The notes under the pieces were generated by a model. That model was not told the origin of the DNA. It made no database searches and saw only the letters and a program-made list of their open reading frames with translations. This document shows, piece after piece, positions 31,601-40,600 of a DNA stretch of 64,000 bases. The translations under genes were made by a program, and so were the position numbers. The DNA is taken from positions 62,001-126,000 of the forward strand of contig NZ_JBFAPA010000002.1 in the NCBI RefSeq assembly GCF_040675465.1, in the 5' to 3' direction. Origin of the DNA: Kibdelosporangium sp040675465 (lineage in GTDB: Bacteria; Actinomycetota; Actinomycetes; Mycobacteriales; Pseudonocardiaceae). Positions within the stretch are counted from its first letter, which is position 1. Each line of letters opens with the position of its first letter.

Positions 31601-34600
31601 CGTCTTCGCTGGTGGCCATGCATCTGGCGGCTCAGGCTTTGCGGTCGGGGGAGTGTTCGCTGGCTTTGGCGGGTGGCGTCACGGTGATGTCGACTCCGCT
31701 GGCTTTTGTGGAGTTCTCGCGGCAGCGTGGGCTTGCTCCTGATGGTCGGTGTAAGTCGTTCTCGGACTCGGCTGATGGTGTGGGTTGGGCTGAGGGTGTG
31801 GGGATGCTGGTGTTGGAACGCCAGTCGGATGCCATCCGCAACGGGCACCGGATTCTGGCGGCTCTGAAGGGTTCGGCGGTGAACCAGGATGGGGCTTCTA
31901 ACGGTCTCACTGCTCCGAATGGTCCTTCGCAGCAGCGGGTGATTCGGCAAGCGCTTGCGTCGGCGGGGTTGTCTACGTCGGATGTTGATGCTGTTGAGGC
32001 GCATGGCACTGGAACCACGCTGGGTGACCCGATCGAGGCGCAGGCTCTTTTGGCGACTTACGGTCAGGACCGGTCGGTGCCACTCCTGCTGGGCTCGATC
32101 AAGTCCAACATCGGGCATACCCAGGCGGCCGCTGGCGTGGCTGGCGTGATCAAGATGGTCATGGCGATGCGGCATGGCGTGCTGCCTCGGACCCTTCACC
32201 TCACCGAGCCGTCGTCGCATGTGGAATGGACCGAGGGCGATATCGAGCTGCTGGCTGAGGACACGGCCTGGCCTGAGGTCGGGCGGGTGCGCCGGGCGGG
32301 CGTGTCGTCGTTCGGCATCAGTGGGACGAATGCGCACGTGATCCTGGAGGGGGTGGCTTCGGAGATCTCGGCGCCGGTGGTGGCTGGGGTGGTGCCGCTG
32401 GTGCTTTCGGGCAAGACCGAGGCGGCCCTGCGGGCTCAGGCCGAACGACTCGCGGACTACCTGGAGGACAGTGAGCGAGCTGACGCCGCGAGTGCGGCTG
32501 GCATGGCTGGGCAGGCGGCTGCTCCCCTGGTCGGCGAGGGTGAGAGGGCTGGTGGCTTGGGTGCGGTTGGCTCCGGGGCGGCGGATGGTCGGCTCGGTGC
32601 GCCTGGCGCGGCTGGTGGGTTGGGAGATGTGGCCCTGTCGTTGGGGACTGGGCGGGCTGGGTTTGAGTATCGGGCTGCTGTTGTTGGTGGGGAGTTGGGT
32701 GGGGTTGTGGGGGCGTTGCGGGCGTTTGCGGATGGCCAGTCGTCGGCGGTGGTCAGTGGGGTTGTGGGTGGTGGAAAGACTGGGTTCTTGTTCGCTGGGC
32801 AGGGGTCTCAGCGGGTGGGGATGGGGCGGGATCTCTATGAGCGGTATCCGGTGTTCGCGGAGGCGTTTGATGCTGCTCTCGGGGTGTTGGAGCCGGGGTT
32901 GCGGGAGATCATGTGGGGTGATGATGCCGAGGTGTTGAGTCAGACGGGGTTCACGCAGCCTGCGTTGTTCGCGTTTGAGGTGGCGTTGTATCGGCTTGTT
33001 GAGTCTTGGGGTGTGCGGGCTGACTATGTGGTGGGGCATTCCATTGGTGAGATTGCCGCTGCTCATGTGGCTGGGGTGTTGTCGTTGGCGGATGCGGGGC
33101 GGTTGGTGTCGGCAAGGGCGCGGTTGATGCAGGCGCTTCCGGCTGCTGGGGCGATGGTGTCGTTGCGGGCGAGTGAGGAGGCGGTTCGGCCGCAGCTGAC
33201 TGAGAAGGCTGGGATTGCGGCGGTGAATGGGCCGGATTCGGTTGTCATCGCTGGTGATGAGGCTGAGGTGCTGGCGATTGCTGGGCGGTTTGAGAAGTCG
33301 AAGCGGCTGAAGGTGTCGCATGCGTTCCATTCGCCGTTGATGGACCCGATGCTGGATGAGTTCCGGGCAGTGGTCTCGGAGCTGGAATTCGGTGAGCCGC
33401 AGATTCCGATGTTCTCGCCCGTGTCGGAGCCGGAGTACTGGGTGCGGCATGTTCGGGAGGCGGTTCGGTTCAGCGAGCATGTGAAGGCGCTCGACGAGGC
33501 TGGCGTCACGAGGTTTGTTGAGGTTGGGCCGGATGGTGTGTTGACGGCGATGGCGCGGGAGTCGTTGCCGGAGGAGGCGACGACGATCGCGTTGCAGCGC
33601 AAGGACCGGTCCATTGCTGAGGCGGTTGGGCAACTGTATGTGTCCGGGGTTGAGCTTGACTGGGCGCAGGTGTTGCCTGGGGCGCAATGGGTTGACGTGC
33701 CGACGTATGCGTTCCAGCACGAGCGGTACTGGCCGAGCGCGCGCCGGCGGGTGACCGGTGCGGGGATCGACCATCCGTTGCTGGACGCGGCGATCGAGCT
33801 GGCGGACACCGGGATGTTGTTCACTGGTGGACTTTCCCTGCACACCCACCCGTGGCTGGCCGACCACGTGATCCACGGGTCGGTTCTCGTGCCCGGCACG
33901 GCGTTCCTGGAGCTGGTGGTCCGGGCTGGGGACGAGGTCGGCTGCGCGGCCATCGAGGACATCACGATGGCCCAGCCGCTGATCCTCGCCGAACACGACA
34001 ACGTGCAGATCCAGGTGTGGGTGGGCAGCGAGGACGCGGGACGGCGGCCGGTGACGGTGTCCTCGCGGACCGCGAACGGCCAGCCCTGGACCCGGCACGC
34101 GACCGGTGTCCTGACGACGACCGAGCAGCCGGTGATGTTCGAGGCGGCAGAATGGCCACCGGCCGGCGCCGAGCCGATCGATGTCACCGAGTTCTACCAG
34201 GGCCGCGCGGACAAGGGCTTCGACTACGGGCCCGCCTTCCAGCGTATGGTGAAGGCCTGGCAGGTCGGCGAGGACGTTGTCGCCGAGATCCGAGTGTCCG
34301 AAGAGGACAGTTATGCCATCCACCCGGCCTTGCTGGACGCGGCTTTGCACGCTGGCATCCTGCTGGGGCTCGACGGCGTTCCGTTCACCTGGGACCGCGT
34401 GGCCTTCCACGCCACCGGCGCCACGGACGTCCGCGTCAAGGTCGCCAAGACGGGAACCTCGTCGTTCTCGCTGGCGATCGCCGACACCGCAGGCAACCCG
34501 GTCGCATCGGTCGGCTCGCTGGGGCTGCGCGAGCCGATCACCAAGCAGGCGAAGAACGACTCGTTGTTCCGGGTCGAGTGGACGCCGATCACCGTGGCGG

Positions 34601-37600
34601 AAGCCGAGTCCGACGACGTCATCGTCTCGATCGCGGCCAACGGCGACGTGATCGACTCGGCGCACGCGCTGACCCACGACGTCCTGGAGCGGATCCAGAT
34701 CTGGCTCAGCGAGGACAAGCAGGAACGGCTGGTGTTCGTGACCCAAGGCGCGGTCGACGGCACCGATGTGGCCGCGGCGGCGGTATGGGGACTGGTGCGG
34801 TCGGCGCAGGCCGAGCACCCGGGCCGGTTCGTCCTGCTCGACACGGACGGCTCGGTGGCAGCCGAAGCCGCGGCCGCGTCAGGCGAGCCGCAGCTGATGA
34901 TCCGCGAAGGTGAGGTCCGCGCGGCCCGGCTTGCGAGGATCACTCCACAAGGGACATACGCCTGGGACGGCACGGTGCTGATCACTGGTGGTACTGGTGG
35001 TTTGGGGGCGTTGGTGGCCCGGCACTTGGTGGCGCAGGGCGTTGAGGATCTGGTGCTCACCAGCCGGCGCGGGCTGGCCGCGCCGGGAGCGCCTGAGCTG
35101 GTCGAGGAACTGGCCGGACTCGGTGCCAGGGTGCGGGTGTTCGAGTGCGATGTCGCCGATCGGGACGCCGTGGCGGCGCTGCTGGACGAGGTCGAGGTCA
35201 ACGCGGTCGTGCACACCGCGGGTGTGCTGGACGATTCGGTCGTCGAAGCGTTGACGCCGGAGCGGTTGGACGCGGTGCTGCGGCCGAAGGTCGACGCGGC
35301 TTGGAACCTGCACGAACTGACCCACGATCTGTCTGCGTTCATTGTGTTCTCGTCGTTGGCAGGCACGCTCGGCAACCCTGGTCAGGCGAACTACGCGGCC
35401 GCCAACGCCTTCCTGGACGCGCTTGCCGAACACCGGCGGGCACAAGGTCTGCCGGGAACCTCGCTGGCATGGGGACCGTGGGCGACCGGTATGGCCGGTG
35501 AACTCGCCGAGGCGGACGTCCAGCGGTTGACGCGAGCCGGAACGCCACCGCTTCAAGCAGACGAAGGCCTGGCCCTGCTGGATGCCGCGCTGGGTGTGGA
35601 TTGCGCGGCTGTTGTGCCGGTCGGGCTTGACCTCGCGGCGGTTCGGGCACAGGGGGAGATCCCGTTCCTGATGCGTGGGCTGGTCCGACCCTCACGGAAG
35701 GCAAGCAAGTCCACTTCGGACTCGGGTCTGGTCCGTGACCTGGCGGGTCTCGGGGCTGAGGAGCGGACGGACGCTCTCATCGAGCTGGTCCGGCGTGAGG
35801 TCGCCATGGTGCTCGGGCACTCCAGCGGCGATGCGATCGACGTGCTGCGTGCCTTCCAGGACCTCGGCTTCGACTCGTTGACCGCGGTCGAACTCAGGAA
35901 CCGGCTCACTGCGGCGACGGGTATGCGCCTGCCCGCGGCGGTGGTCTTCGACTACCCGACGGTGACCGCGCTCGCGGACTACCTGCTGGGCGAGTTGTTC
36001 GGCGCGGTCGCGGTCAAGGCGACCGTGCCGGACAAGGTTGTGGTCGACAACGACCCGATCGTGGTCGTGGGCATGGGATGTCGTTACCCCGGTGGCGTTT
36101 CTTCGCCGGAAGACCTCTGGCGCCTTGTGGCGGACGGAGTCGACGCCGTGTCCGGGTTCCCGACGGACCGCGGCTGGGACCTGGCCTCGCTGTACGACCC
36201 GGACCCGGACCACTTCGGCACGTCGTACACGCGCGAAGGTGGGTTCCTTCACAACGCGGGCGACTTCGACCCCGGCTTCTTCGGGCTGAGTCCGCGCGAA
36301 GCCCTCGCTACCGATGCCCAGCAGCGCCTGTTGCTGGAGGTCTCGTGGGAGGCCGTCGAACGGGCGGGAATCGACCCGGGAGCCTTGCGGGGCAGCCAGA
36401 CCGGCGTGTTCGCGGGCGTGATGTACAACGACTACGGCAATCTTCTTGGTGGCGGGGAGTTCGAGGGCTACCAGGGCAACGGCAGCGCGGGCAGTGTGGC
36501 CTCCGGCCGGGTTGCCTACGCGCTGGGTCTTGAAGGTCCAGCGGTCACTGTGGACACTGCCTGCTCGTCGTCTTTGGTTGCGCTGCACTGGGCTTCGCAG
36601 GCGTTGCGGTCTGGTGAGTGTTCACTGGCGCTGGCCGGTGGTGTGACGGTGATGTCCACTCCGGTGGCGTTCATCGAGTTCTCCCGGCAGCGCGGGCTTT
36701 CGCCGGACGGCCGGTGCAAGTCGTTCTCGCAGGACGCCGACGGTGTGGGCTGGGCCGAGGGCGTGGGCATGCTGGTGCTGGAGCGTCAGTCGGATGCCAT
36801 CCGCAACGGCCACCGGATCCTGGCCGTCGTGAAGGGTTCGGCGGTGAACCAGGATGGCGCTTCGAACGGCCTGACCGCGCCGAATGGACCATCGCAGCAA
36901 CGGGTGATCCGACAGGCCCTGGCTGCGGCTGGCTTGTCCACTTCGGACATCGATGCTGTGGAGGCCCATGGCACCGGAACCAAGCTGGGCGACCCGATCG
37001 AGGCTGAGGCGCTCCTGGCGACCTACGGGCAGGACCGTGAAACGCCGCTGCTGCTGGGTTCGATCAAGTCCAACATCGGGCACACCCAGGCGGCTGCTGG
37101 TGTGGCCGGCGTGATCAAGATGATCATGGCCATGCGGAACGGGGTCCTGCCCAAGACCATCCACCTCGGCGAGCCTTCGTCGCATGTGGACTGGACTGCC
37201 GGTGATGTGGAGCTGCTGGCTGAGGAGACCGCGTGGCCTGAGGTCGGGCGGGCGCGGCGGGCCGGTGTGTCGTCGTTCGGCATCAGCGGGACCAACGCCC
37301 ACGTGATCCTGGAGGCCCCTGAGGTCGTGCGTGGTTCTACTGGTTCTAACCAGTACAACCACTCACGAGGGGTAGTGCCGTTGGTGGTGTCGGGGAAGAG
37401 TGCGGAGGCTGTGCGGGGGCAGGCTCGGCGGCTGGCGGCGCACCTCAGCGAGGACGTGCCGCTGGCCGATGTGGCATTGTCGTTGACCGAGCGCACTCGG
37501 TTCGAGCACCGGGCCGCGGTTGTGGCTGGGAACCGGGATGAAGCGGTCGAGGCGTTGACCAGGCTGGCCGAGGGACGACAGCCGACCGGATCGGTGACCA

Positions 37601-40600
37601 GCGGGAAGACCGCTTTCCTGTTCGCGGGGCAGGGATCGCAGCGGCTTGGCATGGGACGCGAGCTCTACGCACGGTTCCCGGTGTTCGCGGACACCTTGGA
37701 CGCCGTGCTGAGCGAGCTGGACCCGGCGCTGCGTGAGGTGATGTGGGAGGGCGATGGGGAGGCGTTGAACCAGACCGGGTTCACGCAGCCCGCGCTGTTC
37801 GCCCTCGAAGTGGCGCTGTACCGGTTGCTGGAGTCTTGGGGTGTCAAGCCGGACTACCTTGTGGGGCACTCGATCGGTGAGATCGCTGCTGCCCATGTCG
37901 CCGGGGTTCTGTCCCTTCCGGACGCTTGCACGCTCGTGTCCGCGAGGGCGCGTCTCATGCAGGCGTTGCCGACCGGTGGGGCGATGGTGTCCTTGCGGGC
38001 CAGCGAGGACGAGGTCCGGCCGCAGCTGACCGAGAAGGTCGGGATCGCGGCGGTGAACGGGCCGAACTCGGTGGTCATCGCCGGGGATGAGACCGTGGTG
38101 CTGGCGATCGCCGCGCGGTTCGAGAAGTCCAAGCGGCTCAAGGTGTCGCACGCGTTCCACTCGCCGCTGATGGACCCGATGCTGGACGACTTCCGCGCTG
38201 TGGTCGAGGGACTGAGGTTCGCGGAGCCGCGGATCCCGATGCTGTCACCGGTCACCGAGCCGGAGTACTGGGTGCGGCACGTCCGGGAGGCGGTGCGGTT
38301 CGCGGACCACATCCAGGCCGTGCACGAGGCCGGCGTCTCGAAGTTCGTGGAGATCGGGCCGGATGGCGTGCTCACGGCGATGGCTCGCGAGTCGTTGCCG
38401 GACAGCGCCGTTTTGATTCCGGTGCTGCGCAAGGACCGTGATGAGGAGCAGGCTGCGCTTTCGGCGGTCGCTCAGGTCCACGTCGTTGGCGGCCGGGTTG
38501 ACTGGGTGGCTCTGTTGCCTGACGCGAGCCGGGTGGACCTCCCGACCTATGCGTTCCAGCACGAGCGCATCTGGCCGAAGCCGTTGCAGGCCAAGGCGGA
38601 CGTGGCCTCGGCCGGTCTCGCCGCGGCCAACCACCCGTTGCTGGGCGGCGCGGTCGAACTGGCGGACACGGACGGCGTGCTGTTCACTGGGCGCCTTTCG
38701 CTGCAGTCACATTCGTGGCTCGCGGACCACGTCGTCATGGGTCAGACACTGTTCCCAGGCACCGCATTCGTGGAGTTGGCGCTGCGGGCGGGACAGCAGG
38801 TCGGGTGCGGGCGCATCGCGGAGTTAATGTTGGGTGCGCCGCTGATCATGCCCGCGGACGACTCGGTCCAGCTGCAGGTGCGGGTCGGCGATGCCGACGA
38901 GTCCGGACGGCGGCCGGTGACGGTGTTCTCCCGGACGAACGAAGAGCCGTGGACCCAGCACGCCAATGGTTTCCTTGCCGAGACAACGACCGTCGGCGAG
39001 TCCCCGGCTCACTGGCCACCAGCGGGCGCCGAACCCGTTGATCTGGAAGGTTTCTACGACTCCCGCGCTGCCAACGGGTTCGACTACGGGCCGGTGTTCC
39101 AAGGTCTGACGGCCGCGTGGAAGTCCGGGAACGACGTGTTCGCGGAGATCTCGGTACCGGAGGCGGACGGGTTCGGCCTGCACCCGGCCCTGCTCGACTC
39201 GGCGCTGCATGCGGCTTCATTGCTGGAGATGTCCCAGCGGGGTGTGCCGTTCGCCTGGGAGGGAGTGTCTTTGTACGCGCCTGGCGCCGCGACGTTGCGC
39301 GTCAAGCTGTCCGGGGCGGGCAGCAACGCGATCTCACTGGTCATCACGGACCGAAGCGGCGCACTTGTAGCCACTGTGGACTCCTTGGCAGTGCGGGAGG
39401 TGACGACTGCGGCACCGGAGAACCTGTTCCGGCTCGACTGGATCCCGGCGCCCGCGATGGGCAACCGGCCGGCGGTCGTGCAGGTGAACGACCTCGACGA
39501 GCTGACCGAGGTACCGGAGGCCGTGCTGGTCCCGGTCTCGGCCCAGGGTGATGTCGTTGAGGCAGCTCACACGACGGCCGCCTGCGTGCTCGACCTCCTT
39601 CAGCGGTGGCTTTCCGACGAGCGATACGCCTCCTCGCGCCTGGTTTTGGTGACCGAGCAGGACCTGGCGACCTCGGTGACGTGGGGCTTGGTCCGGTCGG
39701 CGCAGAGCGAGAACCCTGGGCGGTTCGCGCTGGTGAACACCGACGGAACCGAGGCCTCCAAGGCGGTCATCCCGGCTGCTGTCGGGCTGGACGAGCCGCA
39801 GGTGATCATCCGGGACGGTGAGGTGCGGATCGCCCGCCTGGCCCGGACGCAACCGTCCGGTGAGGACACTCCGTGGGCGGGCCCGGTTCTGATCACCGGT
39901 GGTACCGGTGGTCTAGGCAAGTTGATCGCTCAGCACCTGGTGACCGAACACGGAGTGACGGAGCTGGTCTTGACCAGCCGGAGTGGGCCGGACGCACCGG
40001 GAGCGGCCGAACTGGTCGAGGCGCTGGCCGGGCTTGGTGCCCAGGCAACGGTCGTGGCCTGCGACGTTACCGACCGGAGTGCGGTGGCGGCGTTGCTGTC
40101 GGCCACCCCGGTCAAGGGGATCGTCCACTCCGCAGGGGTTCTCGACGACGGCATCGTCGATTCGCTGACCCCGCAACGACTTGCCACCGTGCTCAAGCCG
40201 AAGGTCGACGCGGCCTGGAACCTGCACGAACTGGCCGGAGACGTCGAGAAGTTCGTGCTCTTCTCCTCGCTGGCAGGCACTTTGGGCGGCGCCGGGCAGG
40301 CGAACTACGCGGCGGCCAACACGTTCCTGGACGCCCTGGCGGAGCACCGCCGGGCACAAGGCCTTCCGGCGACGTCGATCGCCTGGGGCCTGTGGGCCGA
40401 CGGGATGGGCACCGACAACACCCGCCTCGCGCGGACCGGTGTGGTTCCGATCGAGCCCGAAGAGGGGCTGGCGCTGTTCGACAGTTCGGTGATCACAGAG
40501 CACGCTGTGGTTGTGCCCGCCCGGTTCGACCTGCCGGTGTTCCGTGAGCGCGGCGAGATCCCGCACGCCCTGCGCGGTCTCATCAAGGCCCCGGCTCGCA

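Noticed and set aside
26758..34818. Very long minus-strand open frames opposite PKS modules 3-4 (up to 1186 codons)
   Set aside because: They are arginine-, histidine- and proline-rich shadows of the GC-biased PKS codons, show no domains, and repeat wherever modules repeat.
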